Assembly: GCA_030435675.1 (NCBI GenBank)
Contig: CM059623.1
Location: 1,576,012 to 1,640,011 of the forward strand
DNA length: 64,000 nucleotides
From: Steinernema hermaphroditum
Lineage: Eukaryota > Nematoda > Chromadorea > Rhabditida > Steinernematidae
Direction: 5' to 3'
Both the position numbers and the translations under genes were made by a program. The notes under the pieces are model-generated. The model searched no databases, was not told where the DNA came from, and saw nothing but the letters and a program-made list of their open reading frames with translations. Position 1 is the stretch's first letter; each line of letters begins with the position of its first letter. Positions 56,193 to 64,000 of this stretch are shown in pieces.

Positions 56193-57739
56193 CTAATCAA
56201 GGTATTCGCCGTTAGCATCAACAACTTCAGCCCACTTTATGGCCAACATTCGGATTCCTCGTTCGTGAGTGCGTAACGATTTGACGCGAACGATTTGCCG
56301 CAGTAACGATTTGACGCGAACGATTTGACGCGAACGATTTGACGCGAACGATTTGCCGCGAACGATTTGCCGCGAACGATTTGACGCGGGGACAAATCTA
56401 CTTGCCGTGCCAGGCAATTCGTTCCGGGACCATTCTGTCGCCTTAGTTTCACCAATTTTCGACCTCTTTTTCGCTTTTTTCTTCGATTATCGAGCTGTTT
56501 GCTCCGTGTACGTCAGTACTAAGATATCAGCGAAGCTGTTAAGACAACAGGCTCGCCCTTCGGGCTCGCTTTAAATCAATAGGCATAGTCCTAAGCCGGA
56601 GCCTAAGCCAAGCCGGGGTTTGCCTAAGCCAAGCCAAAAATGAATACAGGGCTCGCTTCGCTTGCTCGCAGCCTAAGTTTGTAGGCTGTTATCTTGTTAG
56701 TTATACTGGAAATCCGACAGAAACAGCTCGATAATCGAAGAAAAAAGCGAAAAAGAGGTCGAAAATTGGTGAAACTAAGGCGACAGAATGGTCCCGGAAC
56801 GAATTGCCTGGCGCGGCAAGTAGATTTGTCCCCGCGTCAAATCGTTCGCGGCAAATCGTTCGCGGCAAATCGTTCGCGGCGAATCGTTCGCGTCAAATCG
56901 TTCGCGTCAAATCGTTACTGCGGCTAATCGTTCGCGTCAAATCGTTCTGCTCCCCCTCGTTCGTAGAGTACCCGAGGTTTAGAATCAAATCCTGTTTTTG
57001 GTCTAATTTTCGACCTCTTCACCTTATTCTCAGTGGCTTTCTCTGATATCTTCATTTACAGACGCGTACAGATGATAGTAAGATAGAGCTAAGAGAGCTC
57101 TATATGAACGACGAACATGAGTCTCACAGCTCAAAGTGAAGAGCCTTTGTGGAGTTCAACTTGGAAATACAGGGCCTCGGACAGTCGTATTTTTTAGGAA
57201 TACAAGAGCCATTTTTTCTACATTTGGCCTCTTTTTCCTTAAAGTAGGAATGAGCTCGTAAAGTCACTATGTGGGCATGATAACTGTGAGCGATGGCTAT
57301 CTGCTGCATGTCCCCGTTCCCTGTTATATTACTTAACCATTTGGAAACATTGGAGTTAATGGAACATGGTGATCCGAAACGGCCATCTTTTTGAGTTAGC
57401 CCATGCTGTGATATACGACGACCGCAGCGGTAGGTGCATTCAATAGGCAAGAACCAAGGATGTACGTGGTAGAAGGCAATCACCGTCCATCACACAAATG
57501 CTACCATAGGAAGCCCGTACATCACTTCGCATTTTGCCATCTCGGGGTACCAAAAAATTATCATAAAAATAAAATAGACCTCCAACATCAAGAGGAATGT
57601 AACGGACAAGCCGCCAATGATGATGTAGGGTGAATGTTAAATGTGCTCAACAACGCACCAATCAATTATGCCCCAGGAGTAAATATTGTAAAAATAAAGG
57701 ATGTTTACCAAGGGGCTCATTTTCAATGCATCAACCCAA
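56193..57739 (-). mobile_element. Mariner-derived element copy split by a foldback insertion
   Basis: The left part (56193-56266) encodes, on the minus strand, a mariner-like C-terminus WAEVVDANGEYLD. The right part (56955-57739) follows the 916-bp element family to its end ATCAACCCAA at 57739 and TA. Alignment with the 50.6-kb copy runs straight across the insertion, from CGGATTCCTCGTTCGT into AGAGTACCCGAGG. A minus-strand frame at 57124-57483 (WLSNITGNGDMQQIAIAHSY) is shared with the copy at 1-694. Confidence 0.75.
56267..56954. mobile_element. Foldback-type transposon, 688 bp, 10-bp target duplication
   Basis: Two inverted arms (56267-56500 and 56722-56954) face a 221-bp loop. The outer part of each arm is a tandem array of the 14-bp unit AACGATTTGACGCG (with G/A/C variants); the inner part is unique, ending in CTTCGATTATCGAGCTGTTT. 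The direct repeat CCTCGTTCGT flanks it at 56257-56266 and 56955-56964. Long inverted repeats built from short tandem repeats and a 9-10 bp duplication are the hallmark of foldback elements. Confidence 0.88.
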
Positions 57740-58650
57740 TAAATCAGTGTTTGAGATCGTTGCGACCGTCCAGCTTTCGACATTTTCCCTGTGACTATCC
57801 GGCGCTAGCACATTAATTGTGTGATGGCCGCTGAGAAAATGAAACCCAACCTACGACTTCTACCGGAACTATTCAAACGCAAAGCGTGCCAGGACTCAGA
57901 TCTTTGGGCGCTCGCGGGTATAATTGACGTTGCGCTCATTGCGAGTGCGACAGGAGTAGAGATTTTCTCTGCTTTCGATCGAATAGTAAGAAGGGAAACC
58001 GTGTGGCACAGCCGGTTCTAGCTCTTGTAATAGGATAATGACGCGCCGATCAGTTTGGCGAGGACTTTCTGATCCTATCGGAGAACCCTGATAGCGAGCG
58101 CCATGCTCCACTTAAAAAAAGACCTTTATCTGGAAGCCTGGGATCCACTGCCTGATGAACACTTGCATCCTTCAACACTTCTGCGATTAAGGTATAATAA
58201 AGATATTCTGCCATGTTCTTAAATATTACGCTCTCTATTTACGTTGCAGAAATATCGCTGAAACATTAAAGTGAAATTGTGGATTTTTTTGTGGTTCCTT
58301 TTTATTACGATTAGAAATTGAATGTAGGGCAAAAAAATTTGAGCTTATCGATACCAAACACATTTGGGTCTCATGATTTTAATGACGCCGGTCGATGTAC
58401 CCAGTACCCAACGTGTGTGGTTCTCGTATTTGAATGTGGCCCTAAACGGTCTGTGTATGTTTACTCAAACTTTTGATAAGAAATAAAACGAAAGACACCA
58501 TCTGAAGACGACTTTGCACTTTCGCATTCTTTTATGGCCAATGTTAGCTCGACGCAATCGCGAAGCAAATAATACAAAGAAGCCGCCTCGGTGATGTTTG
58601 TCGACAATTCGGTATTTAACGCTGTCGCCGATGGGTCCGATACAGCAAGC
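57740..58650. other. Intergenic stretch, no confident gene
   Basis: Open frames at 57821-58021 (+) and 57896-58111 (-) overlap in a GC-richer patch without domains. The last 150 bp are the presumed 5' flank of the secreted-protein gene. Confidence 0.45.
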
Positions 58651-59431
58651 ATGATCGTCACCCCTCTTCTCGTCTTCTTCTCCGCTTTGGCGCTCACCCA
58701 CGGGTGTGCCACAACCCCTGGAGCCGGCAAGATTCCCTGAGAAGGGAAAGTTTCTAAAAGAGGTATTTAGGTCCCCCGGCCGCTGAGAAGACTTTCCAAA
58801 TCGACTTTTCACCGCCTTTGGACTGGACGGCGAGGGGTGATGCGGCCGCCAGGAAGAAGCGCGACAATGAAGGTAATGGTGCCGAGAATGGAGGACAACC
58901 AGAGGAGATAACTACCACTACGAAGGCTCCGGAGGGGGGCGCTGGAAACGAAGGGCAGCAGAATCAGGCAACTACTACTACCAAGGCCCCAACTGGAAAC
59001 GAAGGCCAAGCAACGCCAGCTCCAGCACCTGATTCCACAAGTGCTCCGAAGAAGGACGATCCTTCCACCCATCAGCAAGCCACAGTCGCTAGAGCCGAGA
59101 AAACCATGACCCGATCTATCAAGAACTCGGTTAGTCTTCCTTCTCTTCTTATCTTCCGAGAAACGACATTCAGATCCTTGATGCCATCGGACGAAGCGGA
59201 TTGATCGTCCAGCCCACGATAACCTTTAGCGATATTCCCGACTTGAAGATGACTGTAAAGCCCGAAGACGTCGTCGATAATACCGTTGTCACGAAGACCC
59301 TTTCATTGAAGGTCAATGTCAAAATCCCTTACATGGCCCCGGATGCCGCTTGGAAGCAGATCTCCGACGCCACCTTTGTTGATCTTACCACTGACTACGG
59401 AGTTCAGGTGAGAAAGATCCAAGTTGTCTGA
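58651..59431 (+). CDS. Small secreted Thr/Pro-rich protein with a basic cleavage site
   Basis: Three exons with matching phases: 58651-58705, 58771-59129 and 59174-59431 (introns 65 and 44 bp), about 223 residues. It starts with a clear signal peptide (MIVTPLLVFFSALALTHG). A dibasic RKKR site follows at about residue 48, compatible with proprotein cleavage. Next is an O-glycosylation-prone region with two TTTTKAP repeats and many Gly/Gln/Asn, then a globular C-terminal region (PTITFSDIPDLKMTVK). Family not recognised. It could be a cuticle, mucin-like or excretory/secretory protein. GTGAGA at 59408 is a good donor, so the protein may extend into another exon, but AATAAA at 59447 fits an end here. 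The exon 1 join is inferred from phase and the signal peptide. Confidence 0.7.
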
Positions 59432-59445
59432 GAAATGTTGTTTGA

Positions 59446-59940
59446 AATAAATAATCTCTGTTGTTGGCTTACGTCCTCAAGAATCGGGGTGTTCAGTTGA
59501 AAAGGGCTCACTAAATGACCTGAATTAAATCTGAATCCAAAGGATTCTATGTGAATCTTGCCAAGGCTTGGTCTTAGCTCTTTAAACTTGACCTCATTAA
59601 AAGTGAGTATTTTGCAAGTAGAAATGCGAATACATCACAAAAATTTTTATGTTTTCTGAAGTCCGTTTCATGGAAAAATCAGCTCATCCAGCATTTAAGA
59701 CAGTTTGACTTGACGATCTTGACAATAGCTCAATGGCTTTGGCTCAGGAGTTCGGTAGGACGAGGTCCAAAAATTTTAACGTTTAAAAAAAAAATATCCA
59801 AAGTAGACATACGCTTAAGTAATCTAAAATTCGACAAGCTGAACTGTGTTGGGCACCGGACTTGTTTGCAATAAATAATCTCTGTTGTTAACTTACCTTT
59901 TCCCAAATTGGGGTGTTCAGTTGAAAAGGAGTCACTGAAT
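59446..59940. repeat. Duplicated 3' end, period 424 bp
   Basis: AATAAATAATCTCTGTTGTT at 59446 recurs at 59870. Both copies continue into GGGGTGTTCAGTTGAAAAGG (about 59485 and 59911) and a CACTAAATG/CACTGAATC stretch. This copies the polyadenylation region of the secreted-protein gene. Confidence 0.75.
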
Positions 59941-60309
59941 CTTCATCACGTATAACACTGAGTCTTAACTACCGAATGCACCTACCGCTGTGTTCGCCCT
60001 ACATCAAAACATCAGCTAATCTCAAAAAGATGGTCTTTTCGGATCACCATGTTCTGTTAACTCCAACGTTTCCATTAGGTTAACTCCTCAGGAATGGTGC
60101 ATGAAACCTCACATTTTCAAGTTGACCACCAGAATCGCACTCCACTTTAAGCTGAGAGATTACTGTTTGTTGTTTATCCAGCATCATTCTTTTGTTCGAG
60201 AAGTGCACTGCAGTTGCTCGTCCGAATTGTAAATACCAGCGAGATCTAGGTTATTGATGTTAATAAATCGCAATTTTAATTTCACAACATGTTCAATGCA
60301 GTAACCCAA
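59941..60309 (-). mobile_element. Internally deleted copy of the 916-bp element family
   Basis: CACCTACCGCTGTGTTCGCC and TCGGATCACCATGTTCTGTT match the copy at 1-694 (for example CACCTATCGCTGTGTTCGCC at about 81). It ends GTAACCCAA at 60309 followed by TA. The left end was not located. Confidence 0.6.
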
Positions 60310-61569
60310 TAGAAAGCCTTTCACCCCTCCAAAAATCTAAGATTCTTTCCGTGACTCATTTTTATCACATTTGTATCAGATCGAAGTCAAAACGATGCTT
60401 GATTACGGTATGTAGACGTGGGTTGCTCGACCTTTATCGACGAGACTAGCCTGTATGGGTCCCAAGATGGCTTCAAAAATTACAATTAATTTTGTAACAT
60501 TTTCAGCGCAGCAACCCAATTTTTCAGAGCCAACGGTTTATATTGGACCCCCACCGTATTTCGGTTTCTATTGTCGCCGATCGATCGCGACGACCATACT
60601 GAACGGATGAGCTTCACCCAATAAATTCGGTCAAGTCGAAATGGATTGCTTATCTGGAAAATGACTCTTTTCGGTCAGCCTCCGAGATCCGGACAATCTT
60701 CCTTCGCGCAGCCACCTCCGAGATCCCCAATTTCTTGGCGATTCTACCCAGGATGTATCCTCGTTCTTCAGGGTACCCACATGCGAGCTCTTTTAGGGCG
60801 TGATATGTTAGCCTCTTTTCCTTGTTCTCGATAATATATATATTTTTGTGTGTAGACAAGAGCACGCATAGTCTAGCCTGTCGATGAGACGTTTCCAAGC
60901 TATTTGGCATGTTGATGGCTAATGTTGTGCTTAAGTGAACGTTTTGCTGTCACTTATAAGCCTTGTTATGTTTGTGGGTATCTGTTAATTTAGCCGTTCT
61001 TATTGCTGCAGTGTAGTACCCTGCCTTCTCTGCACACCACTCGCAAGTCCGTTGCAGGCGGACTGTCCGGGTTTTCATATCACCTAGGGGCTAGGGGTAA
61101 ACTTTATCATAATCGATCTCCTGTTGAATCCTGATTGTGAGGCATGTCGCCAGCTCCCCTGTACGAACGAATCGGCCGTATCTTAGGCCCGAAAATCGAG
61201 AAGAAGGCTTATAAATACCGGACTCGTCTACAAAGTCTCGGCTATTTCATCGACCGCCATTTCTTCTGAGCACATCTCATGCAGCACCTCTGCAGGGAGA
61301 AGCCGATTACCGTCGATCCCCGGTCTCCCAGGAATATCCTGGACCTGCAGAAGCCGGCGAGATTTCTTTTATTAGCTTCCACCGAGCACGAGTCATCTGA
61401 TTGTTCCACCTGGTTCTCAGGCCCAACTTGTACTATTGCCTATAAACTTGTACTATTGCCTATATCAGCTGATCGTTTGTTGCTTAGAAAGAATCGTTCC
61501 GGCGCTTCAAGCCGATAGAGTTATTCAAAAATCAGAAATTTGCAGAACAAAAAACGTGCCACGATGAGA
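60310..61569. other. Intergenic stretch with possible transposase debris
   Basis: No gene beyond the weak frame at 60650-60910. AGCAACCCAA near 60524 may be another mariner-type end. Confidence 0.4.
60650..60910 (-). pseudogene. Possible helix-turn-helix fragment
   Basis: The minus-strand frame contains ILGRIAKKLGISEVAARRKI, which reads like a helix-turn-helix DNA-binding unit, with no other domain and no exon context. It could be a transposase N-terminus relic. Not assigned. Confidence 0.25.
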
Positions 61570-62537
61570 CTACTTGGTCCAGTTCCCTTTTTTCACCGCA
61601 ACCGGCCCAGCACTCTGATTCTCCGACGCTCTGTTCAGCCTGACGGTGAACATAATTGAGCAGGCGGCGGTGTAGGAAGAGTAGGTCAACAATGTGTACG
61701 ATCCAATAATGTCGGTTATGTTGATGCCGAACCCATATTGGAATATCGTTGTTATCACTATGGGCACGACGATTAGGATGGCTTCCAATGCCATCTGATA
61801 TATCACAATTTGATTGGCCTAGAACTTCTGAGGTCACAAATGAGAACGTACGAACCTATTACCTTCTTGATGTTGTTGAAATGCTCTTCGGTTATCGATC
61901 TCTGACGCCTCAAGAATCTCCAGTAGCAGATCAGGAATGCTACCGTAAGAACTTCATTGCAGACGCAAGCTGCCGAGTTGAATAAGCTCAGAATTATGAG
62001 AATCTTCAAGTTAAGCTGATGGGTCATCACGATGTCAGGTTTTGCCAGAGTAACTCGAGTCAACCAGAAGATCACAATAGCGCCAATGACCACCCCCGAA
62101 ACGACAAAGACGTAAACTCTCTTCACGATCTTGCTGTACGTAGTACGGTAGTTGATTGGGCTCTGCATGGCCAAGAACCGATCACCGGCTATGAAGATGT
62201 TGCCGACGCCCACGACGTGGTCCACAGAGGTCACCATAATCCCTGACCAAAAGATGAGATCCATTGACGGATCGCTATCTGAAACGTTTCGTTTAGCTCA
62301 GGAACAGAAACGATATCTACCCCTCAAAGCATAGGCCATGTAACCAGAGTGTACGAACATGGTAATAGCAAAAATCCAGTAGAATAAAATACAAATATAC
62401 TGGATTTGTATCTGGGTATTTCCCTTCGGTTCTCGTGTTGACATCTTCTTGATGAGAATCATTCCATTGAGAGTTATCGTAAGCAAACTTGTGCATAACA
62501 CAGCGATATAGAAGTAGAAAGCTGAACCGATATACAT
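61570..62537 (-). CDS. Nematode seven-membrane serpentine (chemoreceptor-like) receptor
   Basis: Three exons on the minus strand: 62537-62321, 62278-61863 and 61818-61570, with 42- and 44-bp introns (GTAGAT...TTTCAG; GTAATA...TTCTAG) in matching phases, giving 293 residues. Seven hydrophobic segments can be followed: YFYIAVLCTSLLTITLNGMI, ICILFYWIFAITMFVHSGYM, IFWSGIMVTSVDHVVGVGNI, VYVFVVSGVVIGAIVIFW, ILIILSLFNSAACVCNEVLT, ALEAILIVVPIVITTIF and SYTLLTYSSYTAACSIMF. DRFLAM after segment 3 sits where DRY-type motifs occur. Such receptors detect odours or pheromones in sensory neuron cilia. The exact class (for example Srbc-, Srx- or Sra-like) cannot be fixed by eye. The gene appears intact; the N-terminus could extend if an upstream exon exists. 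Confidence 0.85.
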
Positions 62538-63602
62538 CTCGTTTGTGTTGATGCTGTATGAATGCTGGTATATGTGGTAAGGAGGACCAGCAGGTGGATT
62601 GTTTTAATTACATTCGCGTATTATTTATTACTTCCTTTAGAATGAAAACAACTGAATTTTTAAGTATTTTCTATCGACACAAACGGATTGAAGACGGAAC
62701 TGGTAAGACTGAAAGGAAAGAATCATATGGTGATTCTTTCTGTGCTCTCGGCATTACACCCTACAAAAATAGATATCAAAATCGCATCAAAAAGTAATGA
62801 AAGCAATGTTTGAAAATTTGATATGCTAATATTGAGGTCTCCCGTGTGGATGAGCCGAACTGTCGATATAACTGACGATAAGTACCCATCAAAGCCAAAG
62901 ATTTGCTGCAGTTCCGAAGTTCGCCTCAAGTTAAATCGAAGAATACATATTGCCTGTTGAATGTCTTTCCAAACTTTCATGCCAGCTTGTTAATGGCTAA
63001 TGATTTTTGTAAATATGCTAAATAGACAAATACAGTGGTCACGAAGTGAATTTGCATTTGGAGTACTGGAGCTGCTAACCACTTCAGATTACTATTAACG
63101 AATCATATTACACTTTGCCCCCAAAGTGCACGGCGAACTCCGATGTCTATTACACAAACATCGTCAGGTTACCCATCAATATTGTTTTGCCGCAATCCAC
63201 CTAGTCGGTTGGGTCACAACTCCAGTGACCACCTGTTGCAATTGGCTGTGTCGAACCTCTTCCGCGATGATGATCAATTCCTTAAAGTCCATTTTGGTAC
63301 GTTTCTTGTTGTATGTTCTGAAAACAAAGGTACTTTTCAGGTGTTCCTCATCTTCGTGCTCATAATTGTTGATGCAAAGCTGTTTCTCTGTGTATCTCAA
63401 TGTAAGATCGAGTATTTTGCGCTTATCCTATTTAATGTATTTCAGGTCAGAGAAATGGAGACTGTCCTGGATTGATGCCCGTCTGCATTATGGGATGCTG
63501 TTATGGAATATAAAAGACCATGAAGAAGGATCAACGTATAAACATGTTATTTTCAAATATGACAATTATATTACATTATCAGTCTGAATCTTCGTTTCTT
63601 GG
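62538..63602. other. Region with coding-like frames on both strands
   Basis: On +, 63143-63300 followed by a 44-bp intron-like GTACGTTTC...TTTTCAG would encode a peptide containing DHLLQLAVSNLFRDDDQF. On -, 63400-63176 encodes a hydrophilic peptide with KRTKMDFKELIIIAEEVRHS, and 62980-62723 is also open. Neither strand can be preferred from the sequence alone. Confidence 0.3.
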
Positions 63603-63926
63603 TTAGTCTATGGCGGAGCTGTAGAGCCAGTCTCTCTCGGTCTCAGCAAAAAGGAGCATTGCTTTTCTGAAGGAGTTGTCGGACATCTTAAAAGGTTTAG
63701 CTGGAGCACGTCGGCATTTCTCTTTTAAACGGCTATAAATTGTCTCAGTATCGTTCCAGCTGTCCGACAATGCTGTAATGAATGAACGTAGGATCATGCG
63801 CAGGATCGGTCGTTCGTCTCGCGGTTGTCGTCTCGATCTGCTCGCCAATTCACTGGCAAAGTCCAATTGCCAGCGGCCGCGGGATTTAAGATCGTGTCTC
63901 GGGTTAGAGTTTATTAGAACACTCAA
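63603..63926 (-). CDS. C-terminal exon of an unidentified gene
   Basis: The minus-strand frame is open from at least 63926 to a stop at 63603. Its end, MSDNSFRKAMLLFAETERDW followed by LYSSAID, and the upstream ITALSDSWNDTETIYSRLKE read like real protein. No family recognised. Upstream exons would lie to the right, partly beyond the window. A TTTGCCAG acceptor near 63855 may mark the true exon start. Confidence 0.4.
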   Translation of the reverse strand: MSVLINSNPRHDLKSRGRWQLDFASELASRSRRQPRDERPILRMILRSFITALSDSWNDTETIYSRLKEKCRRAPAKPFKMSDNSFRKAMLLFAETERDWLYSSAID

Positions 63927-64000
63927 ACCTTCCGACAGTAAATACGGTAATAAATCAGCAAGTCAGCAAGCAAATCTCCCCTAATCAGCCCCACGAAAAA

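Noticed and set aside
56257..56964. Regularly spaced direct repeats resembling a CRISPR array
   Set aside because: The 14-bp units are contiguous without unique spacers, occur as two inverted arrays and belong to a foldback transposon in an animal genome.
58465..58812. Minus-strand 115-codon frame
   Set aside because: It is the antisense shadow of the signal-peptide exon and start of the secreted-protein gene.

Overview
This is nuclear DNA of a nematode. Three observations support that: introns of 42-45 bp ending in TTTCAG or CTATAG, a calcium/calmodulin-dependent kinase kinase of CKK-1 type next to a compact nematode-style seven-membrane receptor, and many mariner and Tc1-like relics. Composition and gene content suggest a clade V worm (strongylid or rhabditid), but the species cannot be named from the sequence.

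Most of the window (about 5-50 kb, + strand) is one large gene for a CaMKK/CKK-1 protein kinase. Nine confident exons lie at 29439-29658, 36608-36721, 42530-42583, 45438-45614, 45658-45805, 48958-49288, 49332-49419, 49463-49641 and 49687-49963. The 3' exons are separated by tiny introns and the 5' exons by introns of 3-7 kb. A possible N-terminal exon at 5087-5184 would add a 24-kb first intron. The kinase has its full catalytic core, the arginine/proline-rich insert typical of CaMKK and the C-terminal calmodulin-binding block.

The introns contain repeats: a dead mariner (6.1-7.1 kb), a dead Tc1-like element (11.4-12.7 kb), a 428-bp hairpin MITE (8.1-8.5 kb), two hAT-type palindromic elements with perfect 8-bp target duplications (33.1 and 34.5 kb), TA-flanked mariner-type elements (27.9 and 47.5 kb, and the left edge), an inverted pair of GC-rich repeats (18.3/30.3 kb), tRNA-like units and many local tandem duplications. 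The heptamer ATTTTTG is strongly enriched on the + strand from 0.7 to 50.4 kb. It flips to the - strand at about 36.5-41 kb, where membrane-protein-like minus-strand exon candidates occur.

From 50 to 64 kb the layout is denser. First come transposase relics, then an intronless minus-strand gene for a 356-residue protein of unknown function (52.4-53.4 kb). Next is a nested transposon cluster with a foldback element carrying a 10-bp target duplication (56.2-57.7 kb). A plus-strand gene for a small secreted Thr-rich protein with a basic cleavage site follows (58.7-59.4 kb), then a complete minus-strand seven-membrane chemoreceptor-like gene in three exons (61.6-62.5 kb), and coding-like sequence at the right edge. 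No functional rRNA, intact tRNA, CRISPR array or bacterial operon was seen. The genes show no sign of acting in a shared pathway.
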